DNA of 64,000 nucleotides. Source: JALORV01 sp963707445 (GTDB taxonomy: Bacteria; Pseudomonadota; Gammaproteobacteria; Burkholderiales; Burkholderiaceae_F). The notes under the pieces are model-generated. The model was not told the origin of the DNA and made no database searches. It saw only the letters and a list, made by a program, of their open reading frames with translations. The stretch covers positions 248,001 to 312,000 of the forward strand of contig CAVPPW010000013.1 of NCBI GenBank assembly GCA_963707445.1, written 5' to 3'. The translations under genes and the position numbers were made by a program. Shown in pieces: positions 1 through 7,577 of this stretch; position 1 is the first letter of the stretch, and each line of letters starts with the position of its first letter.

Positions 1-6
1 GGTTCG

Positions 7-807
7 TCAGTCGAACCGATGCTCGAACGGCAAGCGGCCACCTTCCCACTCGAGCGTCCCGCGGATCGTGACTGGCAGCTGAACGTTCGCCTGCGCATCG
101 CGATTGTCGCTCGCGATCAGCGCGACGGCGCGCGTTTCGCTCGGAAGTATCGGGAATGACGAGGGCGTGAAGTCGAGTCTGCGGCCACTGGCGTTGGTGC
201 CGTTGAGGAAACCGGAGACGCGCCCGTGGGCGTTGCCGCTGTTGCGAACAACACGGCGGGCACGCGACGACCGTCGATCTGGGCGAAACCACTCTTGACG
301 ACCTCGAGTCGAGGGCTGGCGTCACCCACGGCGAGGTACACGACGATGGCGATGCGTCCCTTGACCGGCAGGCGAAAGCCTTCGCCGAGGTGACGGCCGG
401 TTCGTCGCCTTCGACGAGCAACGCGAAGCGGCATTCGCCGACGGGCGCATCGGCCGGCGGCGTGACTTCGAAGCGATAGCGCAGCCGCGCCACCGGGCAG
501 CGTGGCTTTGCTGCGCTCGATTGCGACCGACGGCCGGCAACTGTTCGGCTGCAGCTCGTCGAAGATCGAGATCTGGCCCTGCTCCGTGAGGGTCCAGTCG
601 GCCGTGCGGAACACGTACGTCGCGGAAGCTGCGCGCCGTTGGTGATCTCCAGCACCTCGCGGACGCGCTCACCGGGTTTTGCCTTGAGCTCAAAGCGCGG
701 CGGTGAAATCAGCGCCGCCAAGCCGCTGCGCGCAGGCCGTCGTCGCGATCAGCGACAGTGCGAGCGGCAGAACGAATTTCCAGTGACAGCTGCGAAGTGG
801 CCCCATG
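7..807 (-). CDS. Putative PapD-like periplasmic chaperone (frameshifted)
   Basis: Last gene of a five-gene minus-strand cluster; its ATG follows the stop of the upstream gene directly. A signal peptide is readable (LPLALSLIATTACAQ). The mature protein is recovered only by switching frame at least four times: ERVREVLEITNGAQ, then FRTADWTLTEQGQISIFDEL, then RYRFEVTPPADAPVGECR, then KGRIAIVVYLAVGDASPRLE, then GTLEWEGGRLPFEHRFD before the stop. Restored length is about 266 aa. The beta-strand-rich pattern and its place beside small secreted subunits resemble a fimbrial chaperone, which would hold subunits in the periplasm for an outer-membrane usher. An usher gene would be expected beyond the left edge. 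The family call is by pattern only; frame breaks are probably sequencing errors. Confidence 0.5.
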
Positions 808-1260
808 TCAGTCGACGTCGATCTCGAAGTAGAAGTTGAGCTGCTGCGCGCTCGTCATGCGGGCGCCGTCGGTTTCGAGCTTCAGCACCAGCGTGTCGGC
901 GAGCAGCGCCGAAGTGATCGGGCCCGCGTAGACCAGCGCGCGTTGACCGGAAACCAGCTGGCCCGGATTCAGACGACCTGCGTAGTCCAGCTCGCCGCAC
1001 GGGGGTGATCGGCTGCTCCGGCAGAACCAGGAAGAGTCGGCCCTTGCGGTTGAGCCACGGCGCGAGGTTCAGGCGGACATTGATGGTCACCGAGCCTTCA
1101 ATCGTCGTTGTCGCCGCCGCGCCCCGGCGCGACCTGACGCCAGCGCATCGGCGCGCTCGACTGCTGCGGAAAGGTTCCCGCCTCGTCGACACGGTAGGTG
1201 GCGGCGGTCGCGCTCGTCGTCGCCAGCACCAGCGCCAGTAGCAGTGCGGCTCCGGGTCAT
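808..1260 (-). CDS. Small secreted protein of the fibre-like cluster (frameshifted)
   Basis: Starts at an ATG overlapping the stop of the upstream gene (ATGA). After the first codons the frame slips and a clear signal peptide follows (AALLLALVLATTSATAA), with a mature start TYRVDEAGTFPQQSSAPMRW. A second slip leads to GSVTINVRLNLAPWLNRKGR and RLFLVLPEQPITP; a third leads to GELDYAGRLNPGQLVSGQRA and a C-terminus rich in beta-strand residues ending NFYFEIDVD. Restored length is about 150 aa. It matches no family I can name. Co-transcription with a chaperone-like gene suggests an exported minor subunit or an assembly factor. The three frame breaks look like indel errors because sequence on both sides stays coherent. 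Confidence 0.5.
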
Positions 1261-1915
1261 GGCGCACTCAGCGTGTAAACCACCGTGCCGGTGTAGGTGC
1301 GGGCTGGCACGACCGAGCGTTCGCACAGGAAAGGTCAGCAGCTTTCGGCCCATGTCGCGCTGGATCGCGCCGATCGTCCGCCGAGATCCGGCTGACGACA
1401 CGTCGCCGCTGGAAACGCTGGCGCAGTGGCGCCGTCACTGTTGCTCGCTGCTCGTCCAGGAAATCTGGCCGAACGAGATCGTTCCGCTGCGCCTTGCTCA
1501 GCGACGCCGGGACCGGGCGACGTAGCGTCGTGGGTGATGTGGCGCACCGTTGTCCGCCTTCGGTAAAAGCCGCCGACGTAAAGCTGCGCCGGCGGGTTGC
1601 AGACGCGAGCCGTCCGAGAGCTGTTGGCCGTCGTGCTTTGGTGGTCATCGCCTGCGCGGTGCCGCTTCGACTCGTGCCGCCGGAACCGTGACCGTACAGA
1701 CGGCGTTCACGGTGGCGTTGACGCTGGGACTGCCGTTTCCTTGTAGCGCTGCCCGTGAAGGTTCCGGCGCCGACCTGCAGGTAGATTGTCCGCGGTGCCG
1801 GTGGGGACGTTGACGGTAGTAAATCCGTGCGCGGCGATCGTGAGCAGCACGATCCGAGCGCAAGAGAGGCTGCCGCACGCGCGTGCGCACGGGTGCGTCG
1901 TTTTCAGCGCTTCAT
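1257..1915 (-). CDS. Secreted fibre-subunit-like protein ending in TYTGTVVYTLSAP (frameshifted)
   Basis: The reading frame is heavily broken, but protein-like pieces appear in order: a hydrophobic start near 1860, VNVPTGTADN, NGSPSVNATVNAVCTVTVPA, RVCNPPAQLYVGGFYR, ISFGQISWTSS and the C-terminal strand RTYTGTVVYTLSAP before the stop at 1257. The end strand matches the last strand of the two upstream paralogues (GTYTGTVTYTVSMP and GAYTGTVTYTASMP), so the three proteins share a C-terminal fold. The cysteines and terminal Tyr-Thr-Gly-Thr strand recall chaperone-usher subunits, but I cannot assign a named domain. The start at 1915 (ATG, 11 bases after the upstream stop) is tentative. Length would be about 215 aa. 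Confidence 0.4.
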
Positions 1916-1926
1916 CGGCCGGCCGC

Positions 1927-2511
1927 TTAGGGCATGGACACCGTGTAGGTGACCGTGCCGGTGTAGGTGCCGAGGAAGATGACTTCGCTGGAGTTCGACG
2001 TGTAGCGCCAGGAACTGGACTGGTTGACGACGCCGCTCGCCGCGCGAGCACCGTGCCTGCCGCGTGGGTCGCGGGCGCGGTCACCGCGCCGGTCGGACTC
2101 GTGGCGGTCAGTGTTCGTCCACGCATGTTGTTGCCGGCGCGTACCGGCCAGGTTCGCGGCGCCGGTGACGCGGTCAGCGTGACGTTGCGCCGCCGTCGCC
2201 GTCGATGCACCTGCACCGTGACATCCGAGCTTCCCGCACCGTGTCGCCGCCGCGTGGCGAGCACGCCGGCGTCGTTGACGATCTGCGTCACGGTCGGCGC
2301 GTATGCGAGCGTGTTCACCGATGCGGCGCTGCTGACGCGCAGGAAGACGAAGCGCGGGATCGTGATGCTGAAGTTGAGATTGAACTGCTCGTCGTCAGCG
2401 TGCCCGACATTCTCCGGACAAATCGAAGTTCGACGCAACTGCGCGCAGACGTCTACGCAAAGCGTCATCACGAGCGCGGCGAGCCGCGAATCGCGATAAG
2501 TGCTCGTTCAT
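1927..2511 (-). CDS. Secreted fibre-subunit-like protein, paralogue B (frameshifted)
   Basis: Shares blocks with the neighbouring gene at 2657-3243: FNLNFSITIPRFVFLRVSS, then NTLAYAPTVTQIVNDAGVLA, SSDVTVQV, RTLTATSPTGAVTAPA and a final strand GTYTGTVTYTVSMP. The N-terminus reads MNEHLS and, after a one-base slip, a hydrophobic segment LAALVMTLCVDVCAQ that fits a signal peptide. At least three more frame slips are needed. Restored length is about 190 aa. The tandem duplication and secretion signal suggest a repeated structural subunit of a surface fibre or coat. No catalytic motif is visible and no family name is certain. Confidence 0.5.
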
Positions 2512-2656
2512 CACGTGCGGTCCCACCACGTGTCTCGTTGGCTCCCACGCCGCAAAGGGATTCGGTCGTGAAAGCGCTCCGGTCGATCTTCTGTGCGTCT
2601 ACCGCGCGAAGGACGCCGGTGCGCACGGCCACGTCATACGGCGCCCGTGCGCCGAG

Positions 2657-3243
2657 TCAGGGCATCGACGCCGTGTACGTCACGGTGCCCGTGTAGGCGC
2701 CGGACGGATAGATCGTTGCCCCGTTGTTCCACGTGTGCGCCACGACCGGTCTGTTGCACCACGCCGCTCGCCGCCGGGACCACCGAGTTGCCGAGGTTGA
2801 ACGGTGGCGCAGTCACGCTCCCCGTAGGATTGGTGGCGGTCAGCGTCGTCCAGGGCATGGTGTTGCCACCGCTAACAAGGTTCGGTGCACCGGTATACCG
2901 CGGTCAGCGTGATACTGCCGCCGCCGTTGCCGACCACCTGCACAGTGACATCCGAGTTGCCGGCGCCGGTGTCGCCGCCGGATGCGAGCACGCCCGTGTT
3001 GTTGACGATCTCCGTCGGGGTCGGCGCGTACGCAAGCGTATTGACCGTGGCCGGAACGGCACTGCCCACGCGGAGAAAGACGAACCGCGGGACCGCCACG
3101 CTGAAGTTCAGGTTGACCGGTGTGGTGATAAGGGCTGGGCCGATGTTCGAACTGGACGCCGCCTCGGCGCCGAGCGGCAACGCGGTCGCGGCGGCCACCG
3201 CGGCGGCCAATGTTGCTCGAATCAGCTTCATTGCTTTCATCAT
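2657..3243 (-). CDS. Secreted fibre-subunit-like protein, paralogue A, first gene of cluster (frameshifted)
   Basis: The clearest member of the cluster. A good ribosome-binding site (GAGGAAAC) precedes ATGATG. The first 35 residues are a signal peptide (ATLAAAVAAATALPLGAEA). The mature part holds PVNLNFSVAVPRFVFLRVG, TVNTLAYAPTPTEIVNNTG and GAGNSDVTVQVVGNGGGSIT, then after a frame slip near 2890 NTMPWTTLTATNPTGSVTAP, and after another near 2740 IYPSGAYTGTVTYTASMP with the stop at 2657. Restored length is about 195 aa. The sequence is dominated by Thr, Val, Asn and Gly, as in beta-sandwich subunits. It heads the operon, so the promoter should lie in 3244-3467. Function as a major subunit is inferred. 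Confidence 0.55.
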
Positions 3244-3467
3244 GTTTCCTCGAACGGTTGCGCTTCGGTTGCGCCGGCCCGCGAAATTCGGCGGGATCCC
3301 GCGTTGATGCTGAGGTCAACGCTACCGAATACGCGGTATATGGATTGGCCAAATTGCGCCGAGTGCGATGCGCAATTCAGCACGGGCGTACGGAAACGTC
3401 CGCGAGCCTCGTAGGAAATTGCCTTACGTGCGGACGTGCGGCGCCTGGGCAGCGACCGAACGGGCGC

Positions 3468-4199
3468 TCAGCGCGGCCGCATCACCCGCGGCGGGAAGTA
3501 CGGCTTCTTCAGCGCGCGTCCCTGGCCCAGCACGAAGCCGGTCTGACGCGCCAGCCGCAGCTGCTCCTCGCGCTCGATGCCGGCCAGCACGAAGGTTTCG
3601 CGCGTCAGGCCGAGCGCGTTGACTTCGCGCGACATCTCGAACCAGGTCTCTTCGCGCACCGAGATCGGCGCGAGCATCTTCGCGAAGTCCGGCGCGACGA
3701 AGTCGATCGCGCTCATTTCCATGCTGGCGCGCGGCTCCGCGAAGCGGTATCCGACCGGGACCTGATAGCTGCGCAGCAGGTCGATGAACTCGCGCACGCG
3801 GTACGGCCAGCGCAGCCGCTCCATCGCGCCACGCAGCAGGATCGAAAGCCGGTGCGTGGTCAGCCGGTGCGAATCGAGCGTGCGCACGAGCGCCTCGAGC
3901 GATCGCTCGATCGAGCCGAACGAGACCGTCACCGCGATGCGCTCGACGCGCTCGTGCTCGATCATCATGAAGGCGTGCTCGAGCGCAGCCAGCTGGATCT
4001 GTGCGCGCAGCGAACGGTCTGGCTCGAAGTCCGCGGTCCAGACATAGAGCTCGTCGAACCAGCGCTGCGAACCGACGAGCGTTCGCGTCGGCCACACGAG
4101 CGCACGCACCCGCGAGCCGAAACGACTCAGCGGATCCGCGGTGGGGTCGAGCTCGATCTGCGGCGTGCTCAATTCGAGAGGAGATTCCGTGTTGGCCAT
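3468..4199 (-). CDS. EAL-like protein, degenerate (copy 1)
   Basis: A 243-residue protein from the ATG at 4199 (an upstream in-frame ATG at 4277 is possible). It is cytosolic, with no signal peptide. The C-terminal half follows the EAL fold: an IDFV strand where active enzymes have KID, a GIEREEQLRLARQTGF helix, and the closing GQGRALKKPYFPP, which mirrors the QGY-x-x-x-P end of EAL domains. The EAL tripeptide and the DDFG loop of c-di-GMP phosphodiesterases are missing, so catalysis is unlikely. It is paralogous to the gene just upstream (shared WPTR-LV-S-RWFDELY near the N-terminus). A role as a c-di-GMP receptor or protein partner is inference. Confidence 0.6.
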   Translation of the reverse strand: MANTESPLELSTPQIELDPTADPLSRFGSRVRALVWPTRTLVGSQRWFDELYVWTADFEPDRSLRAQIQLAALEHAFMMIEHERVERIAVTVSFGSIERSLEALVRTLDSHRLTTHRLSILLRGAMERLRWPYRVREFIDLLRSYQVPVGYRFAEPRASMEMSAIDFVAPDFAKMLAPISVREETWFEMSREVNALGLTRETFVLAGIEREEQLRLARQTGFVLGQGRALKKPYFPPRVMRPR

Positions 4200-4280
4200 G
4201 ACATGGTCGCGCTTCTTTGGGCGCGTACCTGCGCGAACATCGGTTGAATTCTCAGGCAAATCCCTGACTGCAGCCAAGCA

Positions 4281-4985
4281 TTAGCTCCTGACCGGCAGCG
4301 GCGGCGGAGGATAAGGCAGGCGCACCGCGCGTCCCTGGCCCAGCTCGAACCCCGCCTTTACGGCACAGTCGAGCTGATAACGGGTCTCGATCGCACCGAC
4401 GATCGTCGTGCGAGTGTCGAGGCCGAGCGCGCGGATCTCGAGCGCGAGGTCGCTCCAGGCTTCCGGCCGGGTCGCCGCCGGCGCGAGTACCTTGGCGAAG
4501 ATCGGTTGCACGATGTCAACGCCGCTCAGTTCCATGCTGACGCGCGCCGCTGTCAGCCGGTAACCGACGGCGATCCTGAGTTCCCTCAGCATGTCGGCAA
4601 AGGCGCGCAACCGATACCGCGAGCGCAGCCGCTGCGGCGTGCCGCGCAGCAGGACGAACATGCGGTGCCCCGTCAGCACGTTCTTCTCGAAGAGCTCGGT
4701 CAGCGGATCGAGCGCGCGCTCGATGGTGCCGAACGAAAGCGTCATGCCAATTGTCTCGACCAGGTCGTACTCCAGCCACTTGAACGCATTGCTCATCGCT
4801 TCGATCTGGATTCTCGCGCGCTGCGTCGTCGTTGCCGCGCCGCCCTCGGTCCAGATATACAACTCGTCGAACCAGCGCTCACTCGACACCAGCGAGCGGG
4901 TGGGCCACAGCGTGGCCCGCACGGCACCACGGAAGTTGCCGACGCTCTCGGCATGTCCTGTTGCGGGTGCGCTTTGCGGAGTCAT
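4281..4985 (-). CDS. EAL-like protein, degenerate (copy 2)
   Basis: A 234-residue paralogue of the downstream gene, 81 bases away on the same strand. Shared landmarks are LWPTRSLVSSERWFDELYIW near residue 30, MTLSFGTIERAL, GVDIVQPIFAKVLAP, and the end AGFELGQGRAVRLPYPPPP. As in copy 1 the layout follows an EAL domain, but no EAL or DDFG metal-binding motif can be found. The C-terminus is proline-rich. The tandem arrangement implies a local duplication. It was probably retained for binding rather than hydrolysis of c-di-GMP; whether it binds the nucleotide at all cannot be told from sequence. Confidence 0.6.
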   Translation of the reverse strand: MTPQSAPATGHAESVGNFRGAVRATLWPTRSLVSSERWFDELYIWTEGGAATTTQRARIQIEAMSNAFKWLEYDLVETIGMTLSFGTIERALDPLTELFEKNVLTGHRMFVLLRGTPQRLRSRYRLRAFADMLRELRIAVGYRLTAARVSMELSGVDIVQPIFAKVLAPAATRPEAWSDLALEIRALGLDTRTTIVGAIETRYQLDCAVKAGFELGQGRAVRLPYPPPPLPVRS

Positions 4986-5072
4986 TTCACAAGCATGCCA
5001 TCAACGCGGGATCTGTTGCGAGAACCACCACACCGTCCGTTCGGCCGGGCGCGCCGCGGCGCTGGGCGGTCA

Positions 5073-5750
5073 TCAGCGCGACCTCGGTCCTGGCGGACCG
5101 CCATAGCTCTCGAAGCGGTCCAATACCCGAGTCATCTCGTCCGGGTCCAGCCGCGGCGGTTCGCCGAGCGCGCAGGCCACGAGATACATGTGCGCCAGAT
5201 GCTCGACCTCGATCGCAAGCGCCAGTGCGTCGTCAAGGCTCGACCCGCAGGCAATCACGCCGTGATGGGCGAGCAGGCAGGCTCGACGATCCTCCAGTGC
5301 TCGTACCGCATGGTCTGACAGCGTCTGTGTACCGAATGTGGCATACGGAGCGCAGCGGACCTCGCCGCCCGCGCTCGCGACCATGTAGTGGAACGCCGGC
5401 AGGCCGCGACCATGGCACGCGAGCGCAGTCGCATGCGCCGAGTGCGTATGCACGATAGCGGCGAACTCCGGACGGGCGGCGTAGATGTCGCGGTGAAAGC
5501 GCCATTCTGACGACGGCGCCTGCGTTCCCGAGGCGTCGCCGGCTCCGCTGACGAAAACGAGGTCGCCAGGTTCGAGCGTCCGGTAGGGGAGCGCCGTCGG
5601 AGTGACAACGAATCCATGCAGCGCGCCCCGCGCACAGCGCGCCGACACGTTGCCGGACTTGTTGACGTTGATCCCGGCCGTGTTCATCGCCAGGGCCGTT
5701 TCGATCACGGCGGCCCGAAGTTCGGGACCGTCGTCCGGGAGAGAAGTCAT
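5073..5750 (-). CDS. Class II aldolase, fuculose-phosphate-aldolase type (DHAP-shunt candidate)
   Basis: A 225-residue zinc-dependent aldolase of the AraD/FucA family. The phosphate-binding NVNKSGNVSAR lies near residue 28. The SEWRFHRDIY segment carries the catalytic glutamate, HTHSAHATALA supplies two zinc histidines, and LLAHHGVIACG supplies the third. It sits 73 bases downstream of mtnA on the same strand. In several bacteria this pairing forms the DHAP shunt, where MtnA isomerises 5-methylthioribose-1-phosphate or 5-deoxyribose-1-phosphate and the aldolase cleaves the ketose to DHAP plus an aldehyde. That specificity is inferred from context. The alternative is plain fuculose-1-phosphate aldolase, but no fucose gene is nearby. 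Confidence 0.85.
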   Translation of the reverse strand: MTSLPDDGPELRAAVIETALAMNTAGINVNKSGNVSARCARGALHGFVVTPTALPYRTLEPGDLVFVSGAGDASGTQAPSSEWRFHRDIYAARPEFAAIVHTHSAHATALACHGRGLPAFHYMVASAGGEVRCAPYATFGTQTLSDHAVRALEDRRACLLAHHGVIACGSSLDDALALAIEVEHLAHMYLVACALGEPPRLDPDEMTRVLDRFESYGGPPGPRSR

Positions 5751-5823
5751 CGTGACGGCCCGACGTCGACCAGTGAGTGTCGTGCTGTGCAGGCGTTGGC
5801 CGCAGTCCGCTTGAACGTCGTCG

Positions 5824-6913
5824 TCATGCGGCAGCCCGTCGATGCTCCGGAAAGAGTTCGCCCAGCCGATCGGGCTCCGCCACGCCGCGCTCGGTAAGAA
5901 TCCCGGTGACCAGACGAGCCGGCGTGACGTCGAACGCCGGATTTGCGACCGGAGTTGAATCTGGCATCAGCTGGACCCGGGCTAACGCGCCGTTCGCGTC
6001 GAGGCCTGTCACTTGCAGCACTTCGCTCGACGCGCGCTCTTCAATGGGAACCGAGCTCAATCCGTCCCCGATCCGCCAGTCGATGGTCGGTGACGGCACC
6101 GCCGCGTAGAACGGAATCCCGCAGTCCCGCGCCGCGAGCGCCTTCAGGTAAGTCCCGATCTTGTTCGCGACGTCGCCCCGCGCCGATACGCGATCGGCGC
6201 CGACAATCACCACGTCGACCTGGCCGCGCTGCATCAGATGTCCGCCGGCGTTGTCGACGATCAGCGCATGCGGCACGCCGTGTGCGTCAAGCTCCCAAAC
6301 AGTGAGCAGGCCCTGGTTACGCGGGCGCGTTTCGTCCACCCATACATGCACCGGCACGCCGCTGTCATGCGCGCGTATAGACGGCGGACAGTGCAGTGCC
6401 GTGGTCCACGGCCGCAAGCCAGCCTGTATTGCAATGGGTCAGGACATTGATCGGCCGGCGCAGGCGCTGGTGCAGCGCCCGCAGAAGTTCAGCACCGTGG
6501 TGGCCGATCGCGCGATTCAGCTCGACGTCTTCCTCGGCCATGCGGTGTGCTTCGTCCCAGGCGGCAGCGGCGCGCCGTTCGGGCGGAAGTCCGGCGACGT
6601 GGGTACGGATTCTGTCGAGCGCCCAACGCAGGTTGACTGCGGTCGGGCGCGCGGCGACCAGTCGTGCATGGTTCGCAGCCAGCGACGCGTCCGAGGGGTC
6701 GGAGCGCAGCGCGAGCGCGAGGCCATAGGCGCCGGTGACGCCGATCAGCGGAGCCCCGCGCACCACCATCGTGCGGATCGCCTGCTCGGCCGCTGCGGCA
6801 GAATCGATGCGGCGCGTCTCGACGCGATACGGCAGCACGCTCTGATCGATCACGCCGACCGCGACGTCGTCGATCGACCAGATCGAGCGCATCGGCTCGC
6901 CGTTAACCTTCAT
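5824..6913 (-). CDS. mtnA: S-methyl-5-thioribose-1-phosphate isomerase (one frameshift)
   Basis: Converts 5-methylthioribose-1-phosphate to the ribulose form in salvage of the methylthioadenosine left by polyamine and radical-SAM chemistry. Motifs in order: RGAPLIGVTGAYG near residue 55, THCNTGWLA with the catalytic cysteine near 160, then after a frame slip at about 6400 DETRPRNQG, IVGADR with the catalytic aspartate, and DVANKIGTYLKALAA. Restored length is about 363 aa, normal for the family. The ATG at 6913 is used; an in-frame ATG at 6892 is also plausible. No mtnP, mtnK or Universal Methionine Salvage gene lies nearby; an aldolase follows instead. Confidence 0.9.
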
Positions 6914-7002
6914 ATGCCGATTCTACGGGCGCGAAATGCGCGGCCCGCCGGGGAGCGGCGTTGCAGTCGCGACGGTGTGACCAACTTGCTTGTCAGTCGG
7001 TC

Positions 7003-7401
7003 TCAGGCACGCGTGCGACGCGCGACCAGGGCGGCCCGCTCGGTGCGTTCCTGGCAGTCGGTACAGCGAGCTGCGGCCGGGTTGGCCGCAAGGCGGCCCC
7101 GCGCAATGTCGTCGCCGCAGTCAAGGCAGCGGCCGTAGTCCCCGGCCTCGACTCGCGCCAGCGCAGCGTCGACGATTGCCAGCTCCTCCGCATCGCGCGC
7201 GACATGGGCGATGTCCATCGTGGTCGCCGATTCCGCCGCGGCGTCGTCGTCGGTGTCGAGACGACGGTTTGGCAGCGCGGCGTCTTCGTGTTGATCGAGT
7301 CCGTGACGGTGCAACCGGTCGGAAACTGAGCCGCCGACCTGCGCACGCAGCGCGCGCAGTCGCGCCCGCAGCGTCTCGAGTTCTTGCGCAGACAAAGTCA
7401 T
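7003..7401 (-). CDS. DksA/TraR-family zinc-finger protein
   Basis: 132 residues. A C4 zinc finger lies at the C-terminus (Cys92, Cys95, Cys113, Cys116 in CLDCGDD and CTDCQE). A charged helical N-terminal part carries several Asp/Glu, as in DksA coiled coils, though it is shorter. A strong ribosome-binding site (GGGGAGAC) sits seven bases before the ATG at 7401. Family members bind RNA polymerase in the secondary channel and tune promoters with or without ppGpp; here that role is inferred. Housekeeping DksA is about 150 aa, so this is probably an accessory paralogue. It is divergent from the large acetyltransferase gene. Confidence 0.8.
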   Translation of the reverse strand: MTLSAQELETLRARLRALRAQVGGSVSDRLHRHGLDQHEDAALPNRRLDTDDDAAAESATTMDIAHVARDAEELAIVDAALARVEAGDYGRCLDCGDDIARGRLAANPAAARCTDCQERTERAALVARRTRA

Positions 7402-7577
7402 ATTTGTCTCCCCTCGGCGCGAGCCTACGTATCGTGCCTTTGGTCGCGTTGACGCTTGTCAACGGCCGATTCGAGCCTTCCATCCATCGACGCCAGACTC
7501 GAATCTGATAACGTAAGCAGCATGTTGCGTTGCCGCATCGATGCGGACCGCAGGGTCGCCCCACGGAGACACCGCCG

